Assembly: GCA_034926635.1 (NCBI GenBank)
Contig: JAYFQX010000008.1
Location: 1-64,000, forward strand
Origin: Christensenella sp034926635
GTDB lineage: Bacteria; Bacillota; Clostridia; Christensenellales; Christensenellaceae
Direction: 5' to 3'
Length of the DNA stretch: 64,000 bases
Below, piece by piece: positions 32,305 to 40,526 of the stretch (the first letter of the stretch is position 1; the number at the start of each line of letters is the position of its first letter). A program made the position numbers and the translations under genes. The notes under the pieces were generated by a model, which was not told where the DNA came from, ran no database searches, and saw nothing but the letters and a program-made list of their open reading frames with translations.

Positions 32305-34047
32305 ATGGTATCATTGACAATAGATGGCATCAAAGTAGAAGTACCGGATTATTCCACTGTACTTGACGCTGCCAGACAGGCAAATATTGACATTCCCACG
32401 CTTTGCTATTTAAAAGGGGTAAACGCGATCGGCGCTTGCCGGATTTGTCTGGTTGAAATTAAAGGAAATCCGAACCTGCAGGCAGCTTGTGTTTTGCCGG
32501 TGACGGAAGGTATGGAAGTATTGACTGCTTCGGAAAAGGTATTAAAGGCAAGGAAAGTAAGTCTTGACTTGCTGCTTTCTAACCATGATCGCGAATGCCT
32601 TACTTGCGTACGCAATAAAAATTGCGAATTGCAAACTTTGGCGGAAGAATTCCATATGGATGGAATTAAGTATGAAGGCGAACGGATTAGCCACGACATA
32701 GACGAAGAATCTCCCTCTATAGTCCGTAATCCAAATAAATGTGTGGTATGCAAACGCTGTGTGGCGGCTTGCGCAAAACAGCAGGGCGTTGGCGTAATTG
32801 GCGCAACAAACCGTGGTTTTAAAACAACGATTGAACCCGTGTGGGGAAAATCGCTTGTTGATGTTCCATGTATCAGTTGTGGACAATGTATCGTGTCGTG
32901 CCCGGTTGGTGCTTTGACAGAAAAAAGCGAGATCGACAAAGTATGGGCAGCAATCCATAATCCGAACGTTCATGTTGTTGTACAGCCGGCTCCGGCTGTT
33001 CGTGTTGCGATCGGCGAAGAATTCGGGCTGCCGATGGGGACGCGGGTCACTGGAAAGCTTGCCGCAGCGCTTCGCAGAATCGGTTTTGACCGTGTGTTTG
33101 ATACGGATTTTGGCGCAGATCTTACCATTATGGAAGAAGGTTATGAATTTATCAATAGGGTGAAAAACGGTGGCAAACTGCCGATGATTACTTCTTGTTC
33201 ACCTGGTTGGATCAAATTTGCGGAATATTTCTTCCCGGATATGCTGGATAATCTTTCCAGCTGCAAATCGCCGCATCAGATGCTGGGCGCGATTATTAAG
33301 TCTTATTATGCAGAGCAGAATGGGATCGATCCCGCAAAGATCTTCACGGTTTCTGTGATGCCGTGTACTGCTAAGAAATATGAAAAGACGCGTGACGGAC
33401 AGGCTGCTTCCGGATATCCGGATGTAGATGCGGTTTTGACGACGCGCGAAATGGCAAGGATGATCAAAGAGGCTGCGATTGATTTTGTTAACCTGCCCGA
33501 TGAAGATTTTGATCCGGTACTTGGTACGTCGACAGGCGCTGCTGTTATTTTTGGCGCAACGGGCGGCGTTATGGAAGCTGCGCTCCGTACAGTTGCTGAA
33601 GTGTTAACCGGAAAGCAGCTTGAAAGTGTAGACTTCACGGATGTCCGCGGTATTGCAGGGATCAAAGAAGCCACAGTTAAAGTTGGCGATATGGACGTGA
33701 AGATTGCGGTTGCAAGCGGTACGGCAAATGCCAAAAAACTTCTGGAAGCGGTTCGTAATGGCGAAAAAGAATATCACTTTATTGAAGTGATGGCATGCCC
33801 GGGCGGTTGCGTAAATGGCGGCGGACAACCGATTGTTTCTGCGCGTGTTAAGAATATGATGGATCCGAGGGTGATCCGTGCGCAGGGTCTTTATGGTGAA
33901 GATGCGGATAAATCGCTTAGAAAGTCGCATGAGAATCCGGATATCAAGAAGCTATACGATGAATATCTTGGAGAGCCAAACGGTCACAAAGCACATGAAC
34001 TGTTGCATACTTTCTATGCACAAAAACCGACCTATACGGAAGAATAA
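32305..34047 (+). CDS. hydA: HydA: catalytic [FeFe] hydrogenase subunit
   Basis: The product is 580 residues. The order of clusters is: N-terminal [2Fe-2S] domain (GACRICLVE ... CVLP), the His-ligated cluster (HDRECLTCVRNKNCELQ), two [4Fe-4S] motifs (CVVCKRCVAAC; CISCGQCIVSC) and the H-cluster domain with L1 TSCSPGW at 296-302, L2 MPCTAKKYE at 352-360 and L3 MACPGGCVNGGGQP with Cys498 and Cys502. L1 has Ser where many enzymes have the second Cys of TSCCP. It makes or uses H2. The maturases HydE, HydF and HydG are not in the window. AAGGAGG precedes the ATG, and a strong terminator follows. Confidence 0.95.
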   Translation: MVSLTIDGIKVEVPDYSTVLDAARQANIDIPTLCYLKGVNAIGACRICLVEIKGNPNLQAACVLPVTEGMEVLTASEKVLKARKVSLDLLLSNHDRECLTCVRNKNCELQTLAEEFHMDGIKYEGERISHDIDEESPSIVRNPNKCVVCKRCVAACAKQQGVGVIGATNRGFKTTIEPVWGKSLVDVPCISCGQCIVSCPVGALTEKSEIDKVWAAIHNPNVHVVVQPAPAVRVAIGEEFGLPMGTRVTGKLAAALRRIGFDRVFDTDFGADLTIMEEGYEFINRVKNGGKLPMITSCSPGWIKFAEYFFPDMLDNLSSCKSPHQMLGAIIKSYYAEQNGIDPAKIFTVSVMPCTAKKYEKTRDGQAASGYPDVDAVLTTREMARMIKEAAIDFVNLPDEDFDPVLGTSTGAAVIFGATGGVMEAALRTVAEVLTGKQLESVDFTDVRGIAGIKEATVKVGDMDVKIAVASGTANAKKLLEAVRNGEKEYHFIEVMACPGGCVNGGGQPIVSARVKNMMDPRVIRAQGLYGEDADKSLRKSHENPDIKKLYDEYLGEPNGHKAHELLHTFYAQKPTYTEE

Positions 34048-34062
34048 AAAATATTTTCACAT

Positions 34063-34104
34063 AAAAGAGCACGGATATAACAAATATATCTGTGCTCTTT
34101 TTGC
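34063..34104 (+). terminator. Terminator of the hydrogenase operon
   Basis: A 16-bp stem with one G-U pair (34063-34078 with 34086-34101) followed by Ts. Confidence 0.85.
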
Positions 34105-34201
34105 ATTTTTTGACGAAGAAAGCAATAATTATTAATACTATTAAGATGATAAATGAAGTATATTTATTTTTCATGAAAAAAAGTCATAATCCTCTACAAA
34201 T

Positions 34202-34241
34202 TTCGACACGAATCGACAAAAATCCTGAAATATCGTATGTT
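34202..34241 (+). promoter_or_regulatory. Tandem Spo0A-like boxes over a sigma-A-type promoter
   Basis: TTCGACA (34202-34208, reverse complement TGTCGAA, the 0A-box core) and TCGACAAAA (34213-34221, reverse complement TTTTGTCGA) lie 10 bases apart, the tandem spacing bound by Spo0A. The second overlaps a -35 (TCGACA 34213-34218), followed after 17 bases by TATGTT (34236-34241). Confidence 0.55.
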
Positions 34242-34282
34242 ATGATGAAAATATGATAAGAAAGGATGAAAAGCGATAGGTC

Positions 34283-34939
34283 ATGAAAAATAATCAATCA
34301 ACTTATTCGCGCTTATTGTCAGTTTTTTCTGCAAACAATGAACAAAGAATACGCGAATGTTTATCGAAAAATGATATTGATGAAAAAAATAAAATTGTTG
34401 AAGAGCATCTTTTTTTAGTGGCATATCTGGCGAGGGGAATGTCAGGAAGAATCGGTAATGTAGAAGATTTGGCGTCGGTCGGCAGCATTGGTCTGATAAA
34501 AGCCGTATATTCGTTTGATTTATCGCAAAACGTCAGGTTTGTAACATATGCTTCGGTCTGTATCAAAAACGAAATGTTGGTTTACCTCAGAAATAACATA
34601 CATAGCGCAAGCGAAGTTTCATTTGAAGAAAAGTTTTTGACAGAAAGTGAAGATGGCGCGCTTTGTTTCAGCAAAGCTATGGAAGGCGGGGATGAGGCTT
34701 GGGATTATGTTGAACGCAAAGAAACATGTAAAATGATAGAGAAAATTTTAGGAGAACTCACTGCGCGGCAACGCGAGATTATGGATTTGCGGTTTGGGTT
34801 TTCGGATAAGATTGAGCGTACACAAAAAGAAGTTGCGAGAAAGATCGGCGTAACACAATCCTACATCTCTAAAGTGGAACGCAAAGTAATGTGCATTATG
34901 CGTAAAAAAATTGAATTGCGTCAAAATATGTGGAAATAA
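34283..34939 (+). CDS. Sporulation-type sigma-70 factor (SigE/SigK-like)
   Basis: The product is 218 residues. Region 2 (about 40-110) has the EHLFLVAYLAR ... EDLASVGSIGLIKAVYSF ... TYASVCIKNEMLVYLR pattern of SigE/SigK, an EVSFEE segment follows, and region 4 (about 150-210) has LTARQREIMDLRFG and the helix-turn-helix TQKEVARKIGVTQSYISKVERK. Region 1 and 3 are short. Which sporulation sigma it is cannot be decided: spoIIGA, which normally precedes sigE, is absent, and the N-terminus has no clear pro-sequence. Two Spo0A-like boxes upstream suggest control by the master sporulation regulator. Confidence 0.85.
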   Translation: MKNNQSTYSRLLSVFSANNEQRIRECLSKNDIDEKNKIVEEHLFLVAYLARGMSGRIGNVEDLASVGSIGLIKAVYSFDLSQNVRFVTYASVCIKNEMLVYLRNNIHSASEVSFEEKFLTESEDGALCFSKAMEGGDEAWDYVERKETCKMIEKILGELTARQREIMDLRFGFSDKIERTQKEVARKIGVTQSYISKVERKVMCIMRKKIELRQNMWK

Positions 34940-34948
34940 TGTCAAACA

Positions 34949-34977
34949 TCGCTAAATATGGTATAATACAAATAATT
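34949..34977 (+). promoter_or_regulatory. Possible nrdR promoter
   Basis: ATGTCA (34949-34954), 17-base spacer, TATAAT (34972-34977). Confidence 0.5.
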
Positions 34978-35064
34978 AATCGGCGTGAATATTGATGCTG
35001 TTTGATGCTCTTGTTTTTTGACCGGAGTGTTTTGCGACTAGAATGGCGGTGGAGGATATACGCG

Positions 35065-35520
35065 ATGAAATGTATTTATTGTGATTATGAAGAGAGCAAG
35101 GTAGTAGATTCCAGACCTGTGGATGATGGCGCATCGATTCGTAGGCGTAGGGAATGCCTGCGCTGTGGGCGGCGCTTCACTACATACGAGAAGGTAGAGA
35201 GTCTGCCGGTTTTTGTCGTAAAAAAAGACGGAAAACGTGAAATATTTGATATTGAAAAAGTCAAAAAAGGCGTGGTGAAAGCTTGCGAAAAAAGAGAAGT
35301 ATCACATGAAGAAATAGAAGGTCTGATTAACGAGATCGAGCGTATTGTATACAACACACCAAAACAGGAAATAACCTCGCATGAAGTGGGAGAAATTGTG
35401 ATGGATGGGCTGCGCAAGCTGGATGAAGTAGCCTATGTCAGGTTTGCGTCTGTATACAGGCAATTTAAAGATATCAATACGTTTAAAGAAGAGCTTAATA
35501 AGCTATTGTCGGAGAAATAA
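35065..35520 (+). CDS. nrdR: Transcriptional repressor NrdR
   Basis: The product is 151 residues. The N-terminal zinc ribbon has CIYC and CLRC (positions 3-6 and about 31-34) with the RRRRECLRCGRRFTTYE stretch, and an ATP-cone follows (about 46-135). NrdR senses ATP/dATP and represses ribonucleotide reductase operons; no nrd gene is in the window. The ATG at 35065 with GGAGGAT ahead is used; a longer frame from 35002 is unconserved. pgeF starts directly after its stop. Confidence 0.95.
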   Translation: MKCIYCDYEESKVVDSRPVDDGASIRRRRECLRCGRRFTTYEKVESLPVFVVKKDGKREIFDIEKVKKGVVKACEKREVSHEEIEGLINEIERIVYNTPKQEITSHEVGEIVMDGLRKLDEVAYVRFASVYRQFKDINTFKEELNKLLSEK

Positions 35521-36360
35521 ATGAAAGAATTTAATCAGGAAGTAAAGCGTGGTTTTGAACTGCGCGAGAAGGACGGTGTGCAATATTTTGTCATACCGTC
35601 TTTTGTTGAGGCAGGGCTTAAAAAGCATTGTTTTACTACAAGAATTGGTGGGGTGAGCAAAGGATGTTATGCCACGCTGAACCTGAGCCGAACGCGTGAA
35701 GCAAGTCCGGTCAATAAAGAAAAAAATAATAGGAATGTATGTTCTGTGCTGGACGTACCGTATGAAAGTCTAACCTTGGTTCATTATGCGCATGGCGACG
35801 GTGTGTATGCTGCGCATGAAAAAGATGCAGGGAAAGGAATTTCGCGCGAAGAGCTTTTGCCGGAATGTGATGCGCTTATGACGAATGTTCCGCAGGTTAC
35901 GGCGGTTACGCTTCATGCAGACTGCGTGCCATTGTTTTTTGCAGATCCCGTAAAAAAAGCCGTATGCGTTGCTCATGCGGGTTGGCGCGGTGTATATTAT
36001 GAAATTTTAGTCAATATTATTAATGGAATGCGTAGAGAATATGGATCGGATCCAAAAGATATTTTGGTGGGGATCGGACCGCATATTATGCGTTGTTGTT
36101 TTAAAGTACAAGATGATGTAGCAGAACCATTTGCACAAAAATTTGGCGATTCGGTAGTGGTTTGTAATGGCTTGAATAAATATGTTGATCTCCAGTCGGC
36201 GCTGATGGCACAACTGAAGAAGTGTGGTGTTTTAGCGAAAAACGTTACCTGTGCGGATCTTTGCACTTCTTGTCGTGAGGACTTGTTTTATTCCCATCGC
36301 CGAGATCACGGGAATACCGGGGCAATGGGGTCTTTTATTTCGGTCTGCGACTGGAATTGA
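35521..36360 (+). CDS. pgeF: Peptidoglycan editing factor PgeF (YfiH/laccase-domain protein)
   Basis: The product is 279 residues. It has the Cu-oxidase_4/YfiH fold with the metal-site motifs HADCVPLFF near 123-131 and CVAHAGWRG near 141-149. YfiH in E. coli removes L-Ser from misassembled UDP-MurNAc-L-Ser; purine phosphorylase-like activity has also been reported for the family. The ATG abuts the nrdR stop, a common Firmicutes pairing. Confidence 0.9.
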   Translation: MKEFNQEVKRGFELREKDGVQYFVIPSFVEAGLKKHCFTTRIGGVSKGCYATLNLSRTREASPVNKEKNNRNVCSVLDVPYESLTLVHYAHGDGVYAAHEKDAGKGISREELLPECDALMTNVPQVTAVTLHADCVPLFFADPVKKAVCVAHAGWRGVYYEILVNIINGMRREYGSDPKDILVGIGPHIMRCCFKVQDDVAEPFAQKFGDSVVVCNGLNKYVDLQSALMAQLKKCGVLAKNVTCADLCTSCREDLFYSHRRDHGNTGAMGSFISVCDWN

Positions 36361-36385
36361 ACCAAAAACATATAGGATTTCGATC

Positions 36386-36486
36386 AAAACGCCTGAAAAA
36401 CAGACGTGCACAAAGATTTTTTAAAAAGTCGTAACGATCGTTCGAATCCGGTATGTTTTAAGGATTAGGCTTTTAACGAGGCGTTT
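36386..36486 (+). promoter_or_regulatory. Possible long-range RNA pairing before the cysteine desulfurase gene
   Basis: AAACGCC (36387-36393) is complementary to GGCGTTT (36480-36486), which covers part of the ribosome site GAGG; inside lies the palindrome AACGATCGTT (36433-36442). Confidence 0.3.
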
Positions 36487-36490
36487 ATAA

Positions 36491-37630
36491 ATGGAAAGAA
36501 TTTATATGGATTATGCCGCTACCACGTTTTGCAAGGATGAAGTGATCGAGGCGATGCAGCCCTATTGGAAGGGGTGTTTTGGCAATGCATCGGCTCTATA
36601 CGAAAGCGGAAGGACAGCAGGACAAGCGGTTGATGCAGCAAGAAAAATATTTGCTCAGGGACTTGGCGCTGCATCAAAGAAAGAAATTTATTTTACGTCC
36701 TGTGGGACAGAGAGTGACAATTGGGCGCTGAAAGGCGTAATGGACGCAAATCGAAACCGGGGGAATCATTTGATCACTACCGCAGCGGAGCATCATGCGG
36801 TACTGCATACCTGTGAATGGCTTGCGCACCACGGTTGTGAGGTAACGGTTTTGCCTGTTGACAGATTTGGCATGGTGACGGCGCGTCAAATACAGGAAGC
36901 AATTCGCCCGGAAACAGTTTTGGTATCGGTCATATATGCCAACAATGAGGTGGGATCGATCAATCCTATTGCAGAAATCGGAAAGGTTACACGGGAAGCG
37001 GAAGTAATTTTCCATACAGATGCAGTGCAGGCAGTGGGGTGTCTTCCCATCGATGTGACGGAATACGGTATTGATCTGCTTTCTCTTTCGGCACATAAAT
37101 TTTATGGACCGAAAGGTACCGGCGTGCTTTATTGTCGAAGCGGTATTAAAATGGCATCCTTTATGCACGGGGGAGCTCAGGAACATGAACGCCGTGCCGG
37201 CACAGAAAACGTGGCGGGAATTGTCGGGGCGGCAACTGCATATGCGCTTGCGCAGCATGGGATGAAATCAGAGGGCAAAAGACTCTCGGCGCTAAGAGAT
37301 GCTATGTTCGCGTTAGTAAAAGAACGGATCCCTGAGGCTGTTTTTCATGGGCATATGCAAATGCGTTTGCCGGGCAATGTAAATTTATCCATCCCGGGAA
37401 TCCCGTCGGAAGCGGCGCTTCTGGATCTGGATCTCGCAGGGATCGAATGCTCAAGCGGATCGGCGTGTACGAGCGGTTCCATAGAGCCATCGCATGTTCT
37501 TTTGGCAATGGGGGTACCGCAAAGCGAAGCTAAAAGCGCACTGCGCTTTACCTTCGGCGCCACGACCACTAAAGAACAAATTGAGACAGTTGTCCAAAGG
37601 TTGTGTATTTTGGCAGGAAGGAAAGAATAG
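36491..37630 (+). CDS. Cysteine desulfurase (NifS/IscS family)
   Basis: The product is 379 residues, a PLP enzyme that takes sulfur from cysteine. The PLP Lys is in LSAHKFYGPKG (near 200), His in AEHHAV near 99-104, and the persulfide Cys in the SSGSACTSGS loop (near 323-332), the group I IscS/NifS form. No iscU, iscR or thiI is adjacent, so whether it serves Fe-S assembly or tRNA thiolation cannot be decided from context. The ATG at 36491 follows AACGAGG. Confidence 0.92.
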   Translation: MERIYMDYAATTFCKDEVIEAMQPYWKGCFGNASALYESGRTAGQAVDAARKIFAQGLGAASKKEIYFTSCGTESDNWALKGVMDANRNRGNHLITTAAEHHAVLHTCEWLAHHGCEVTVLPVDRFGMVTARQIQEAIRPETVLVSVIYANNEVGSINPIAEIGKVTREAEVIFHTDAVQAVGCLPIDVTEYGIDLLSLSAHKFYGPKGTGVLYCRSGIKMASFMHGGAQEHERRAGTENVAGIVGAATAYALAQHGMKSEGKRLSALRDAMFALVKERIPEAVFHGHMQMRLPGNVNLSIPGIPSEAALLDLDLAGIECSSGSACTSGSIEPSHVLLAMGVPQSEAKSALRFTFGATTTKEQIETVVQRLCILAGRKE

Positions 37631-37642
37631 TCATAATATTGA

Positions 37643-37671
37643 TTTACAGACAACGGTATTTAAGCTATAAT
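37643..37671 (+). promoter_or_regulatory. Promoter of the ireB-ruvX-DUF1292 unit
   Basis: TTTACA (37643-37648), 17-base spacer, TATAAT (37666-37671). Confidence 0.7.
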
Positions 37672-37717
37672 GAAACTATACAGAGCGGAATACGACAAAA
37701 TAGACGGAGGTGGGGAA

Positions 37718-37972
37718 ATGTCGGATTTGGATAAAACAATGCAGTTTAACTTTGATAAAGAACTGGAAAACCCGGTACGAGGCATTATCCGTATTGTAAG
37801 CGAAGCAATGCGAGAGAAGGGCTATGATCCGGTAAACCAGTTGATTGGTTATATTGTTTCGGGTGATCCAACCTATATAACCGGGTATAAAAACGCACGT
37901 TCGTTAATTGCCAGTGTTGACCGTGACGAGCTGTTGGAAGAACTGGTCAGCTATTATATTAAACAAATCTAA
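37718..37972 (+). CDS. ireB: IreB family regulatory protein (UPF0297)
   Basis: The product is 84 residues, the standard size. The sequence MSDLDKTMQFNF and the GYDPVNQLIGYIVSGDPTYIT core are typical of IreB/YrzL, a regulator phosphorylated by the PASTA kinase IreK in Enterococcus and linked to cell-envelope stress. The kinase gene is not here. GGAGGTGGGG precedes the ATG. The order ireB-ruvX-DUF1292 matches Bacillus yrzL-yrrK-yrzB. Confidence 0.95.
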   Translation: MSDLDKTMQFNFDKELENPVRGIIRIVSEAMREKGYDPVNQLIGYIVSGDPTYITGYKNARSLIASVDRDELLEELVSYYIKQI

Positions 37973-38032
37973 TACTATCGCGTCTGGATGGTTGTGCGTT
38001 CAGGCGTGATTTTTATTCGGCGGAGGATGCAA

Positions 38033-38443
38033 TTGGCTAGAATTTTGGGACTTGACGTAGGGGATAAAAGAATTGGGGTTGCGCTTTCCGACCTGCTGAT
38101 GATTACGGCGCAGGGAACAGAAACCTATACGCGCAAAAACGAGCAAGAGGATATCGCTTATTTATGTGGTCTGATGAAAGAAAAAGACGTCGGAACCATT
38201 GTCTGCGGACTGCCCAAAAATATGAACGGTACGCTGGGCGAACAAGCGGAGAAGGTAAAAGATTTTGCGGAAAAGTTGAAAGACGCCTGTGGGCTTCCGC
38301 TGATCTACTGGGATGAAAGACTCACGACAAAAAGTGCACACAGAACGCTGCTGGAAGCAGATATGAGCAGAAAAAAAAGAAAACAGGTTGTCGATAAAAT
38401 TGCTGCTGTATATATTTTGCAGGGATACATGGATAGCCTTTAA
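38033..38443 (+). CDS. ruvX: Holliday junction resolvase-like RuvX (YqgF)
   Basis: The product is 136 residues. The RNase H-like fold starts ARILGLDVGDKRIGVALSD; further conserved are VCGLPKNMNGT (near 61) and YWDERLTTKSA (near 96-106). YqgF proteins process the 16S rRNA 5' end and resolve junctions in some species. A TTG at 38033, 5 bases after GGAGGA, is the best start; an ATG at 38027 lies inside the ribosome site. Confidence 0.93.
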   Translation: MARILGLDVGDKRIGVALSDLLMITAQGTETYTRKNEQEDIAYLCGLMKEKDVGTIVCGLPKNMNGTLGEQAEKVKDFAEKLKDACGLPLIYWDERLTTKSAHRTLLEADMSRKKRKQVVDKIAAVYILQGYMDSL

Positions 38444-38472
38444 TAAGAATATGGAAAGGATATTTTAAGAAT

Positions 38473-38760
38473 ATGGATGAAGAATTGGATTTAATTGAAA
38501 TGCAGGATGAAGACGGTAATATCATGAAATTTGAGCATCTGCTTACTTTTGAAGTAGATGACCAATTTTATGTAGCGTTTACGCCGATTGAAAAGATGGA
38601 TGAATTTGATGTGGGCGAAGTGCTCATTATGCGAATCAAGGAAGACGATGAAGGGGATGTGTATCTCCCAATCGAAACAGAAGAAGAATTAGATGAGCTC
38701 TGGAATATTTTCCAACAGCTTTATTATGAAGATGAAGAAGAAGACGGAGAAGAAGAATAA
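38473..38760 (+). CDS. DUF1292 protein (YrzB-like)
   Basis: The product is 95 residues, very acidic, with the MDEELDLIEMQDEDG start and an all-acidic C-terminal tail. DUF1292 proteins follow ruvX in most Firmicutes; function unknown. Confidence 0.92.
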   Translation: MDEELDLIEMQDEDGNIMKFEHLLTFEVDDQFYVAFTPIEKMDEFDVGEVLIMRIKEDDEGDVYLPIETEEELDELWNIFQQLYYEDEEEDGEEE

Positions 38761-38774
38761 TTTTTCTTTCTGTC

Positions 38775-38821
38775 ACCATAAAAGAATGTGCTTGCCATAG
38801 TGCATTCTTTTATGGTATAAT
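38775..38821 (+). promoter_or_regulatory. rpsB promoter inside a 17-bp inverted repeat
   Basis: A 17-bp stem (38775-38791 with 38800-38816, two G-U pairs) encloses an 8-base loop that begins with the -35 TTGCCA (38792-38797). TATAAT (38816-38821) follows after 18 bases. No T run is present, so it is not a standard terminator; it may end the DUF1292 transcript or act as an operator. Confidence 0.55.
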
Positions 38822-38840
38822 TATTGGCGATAACGCACCC

Positions 38841-38900
38841 GGGCAGATTTTGGCGCTCGTGCCGTCTTCGGACGGTTCCGTCTAAAATGAGAAGCGCGGG
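38841..38900 (+). promoter_or_regulatory. Structured 5' leader of rpsB, possible S2 autoregulation site
   Basis: GCCGTC-TTCG-GACGGT (38861-38876) is a hairpin with a stable UUCG tetraloop. ATTTT (38847-38851) can pair with AAAAT (38884-38888) and GCGCT (38853-38857) with AGCGC (38893-38897), a crossing pattern. Ribosomal protein leaders often fold so, but this is only inference. Confidence 0.4.
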
Positions 38901-38929
38901 GAGGCATATAACGAGGAGGTTTATTAATT

Positions 38930-39766
38930 ATGTCAGTTATTTCAATGAAGCAACTTTTAGAAGCAGGGGTGCACTTCGGACACCAAACACGCCGCTGGAA
39001 CCCCAAAATGAAGCGTTTCATCTTTACAGAGAGAAACGGGATCTACATCATCGATCTTCAAAAGACAGTAAAAGAAGTAGAAAAAGCGTATTATTTTGTT
39101 CGTGACATCGCGATGGATAATAAGTCCATTTTGTTCGTTGGAACGAAAAAACAGGCGCAGGATTCTATTGAGACGGAAGCAAAACGCTGCGGTCAGTTTT
39201 ATGTTGCAAACAGATGGCTGGGCGGTATGCTTACAAACTTTAAGACCATCAGAAGTCGCGTAGGACGTTTGAATAAAATCGAAGAGATGGAAACAAACGG
39301 CGACATGGCGCTTCTGCCCAAAAAAGAAGTTATTCAGCTGATGCACGAAAAAGAAAAACTGCTGAAAAACCTTGGCGGTATCCGTAACATGAAGGATCTG
39401 CCGGGTGCACTTTTCATTGTTGATCCGAGAAAAGAAAGAATCGCCATTGCAGAAGCACGTACGCTTGGTATTCCGATTGTTGCGATCGTTGACACCAACT
39501 GCGATCCTGACGAAGTAGATTACCCGATCCCAGGCAATGACGATGCAATCCGTGCGGTGAAATTGATTGCTTCCAAAATGGCAGATGCAGTTCTGGAAGG
39601 TCGTCAAGGTGAACAGATGGAAGAGGAGGCGGAAGCTGTGCAAGCGGTGGAAGCTGTAATCACGGAAGAAGAAGCGGAAGCTGCAGCAGCAGAAGAGATT
39701 GCGGATGAAATCGCACAAGAAATTCTGCCGGAAGCAGAAGAAGTTGTAGTAGCAACAGAAGAATAA
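38930..39766 (+). CDS. rpsB: 30S ribosomal protein S2
   Basis: The product is 278 residues, longer than the usual 230-260 because of an acidic, Ala/Glu-rich tail from about 225 on. The core has MKQLLEAGVHFGHQTRRWNPKM, FVGTKKQAQ and RWLGGMLTNF. S2 binds the 30S head and neck. GAGGAGG lies upstream of the ATG. tsf follows, as in most bacteria. Confidence 0.98.
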   Translation: MSVISMKQLLEAGVHFGHQTRRWNPKMKRFIFTERNGIYIIDLQKTVKEVEKAYYFVRDIAMDNKSILFVGTKKQAQDSIETEAKRCGQFYVANRWLGGMLTNFKTIRSRVGRLNKIEEMETNGDMALLPKKEVIQLMHEKEKLLKNLGGIRNMKDLPGALFIVDPRKERIAIAEARTLGIPIVAIVDTNCDPDEVDYPIPGNDDAIRAVKLIASKMADAVLEGRQGEQMEEEAEAVQAVEAVITEEEAEAAAAEEIADEIAQEILPEAEEVVVATEE

Positions 39767-39810
39767 AAATAATTTGAGATAAGTTTACAATATTTGGAGG
39801 TAATGAATCC

Positions 39811-40458
39811 ATGATTTCGGCAAGTGATGTAAAAACCCTGCGCGAAAGATCTGGCGCGGGCATGATGGATTGCAAAAAAGCCCTGCAGGAAGCAGATGGC
39901 GATTTGGAAAAAGCAAGTGAAATCCTGCGTGAAAAAGGCCTTGCGGCCGCAATTAAAAAAGCAGGAAGGATTGCTGCGGAAGGCGTAGTCGGTTCCTACA
40001 TCCACATGGGAGGCAAAATTGGCGTTCTGGTGGAAGTGAACTGTGAAACAGACTTTGTAGCAAAGACAGATAAATTTCAGGCGTTGGTAAAAGATATTGC
40101 GATGCACATTGCGGCAACGAACCCGCTTTATGTTTCGGAAGAAGAAGTTGACCCGGCAGTTCTGGAAAAAGAAAAAGAAATTCTGACTGTCCAGGCGCTC
40201 AACGAAGGAAAACCTGCTAAGGTTGTAGAGAAGATGGTAGAAGGCAGGATTAAGAAGTATAAAAAAGAGATTTGCTTGCTGGATCAACCTTTTGTAAAAG
40301 ACCCGGATAAAACAATCCAGGATCTGCTGAACGAACAGGTTGCGACGATCGGTGAAAAGCTTTCGATCCGTCGTTTTACGAGATATGAAATGGGCGAAGG
40401 TCTTGAAAAACGCCAGGATGACTTCCAGAAAGAAGTTATGGAGCAGGCGGGGCTTTAA
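39811..40458 (+). CDS. tsf: Elongation factor Ts
   Basis: The product is 215 residues, the short EF-Ts form common in Clostridia. It exchanges GDP on EF-Tu. Seen are RERSGAGMMDCKKAL near 11-25, the VEVNCETDFVAK motif near 73-84 and one core domain only. TTGGAGG precedes the ATG. It ends the rpsB-tsf unit with a terminator. Confidence 0.97.
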   Translation: MISASDVKTLRERSGAGMMDCKKALQEADGDLEKASEILREKGLAAAIKKAGRIAAEGVVGSYIHMGGKIGVLVEVNCETDFVAKTDKFQALVKDIAMHIAATNPLYVSEEEVDPAVLEKEKEILTVQALNEGKPAKVVEKMVEGRIKKYKKEICLLDQPFVKDPDKTIQDLLNEQVATIGEKLSIRRFTRYEMGEGLEKRQDDFQKEVMEQAGL

Positions 40459-40471
40459 GAAACCGGATCAA

Positions 40472-40501
40472 AGAGAACACACATTCGTGTTCTCTTTTTT
40501 T
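40472..40501 (+). terminator. Terminator of rpsB-tsf
   Basis: AGAGAACAC/GTGTTCTCT stem (40472-40480, 40487-40495) plus T run. Confidence 0.88.
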
Positions 40502-40526
40502 AGCCAAATATGCGGAGGGATATCAA

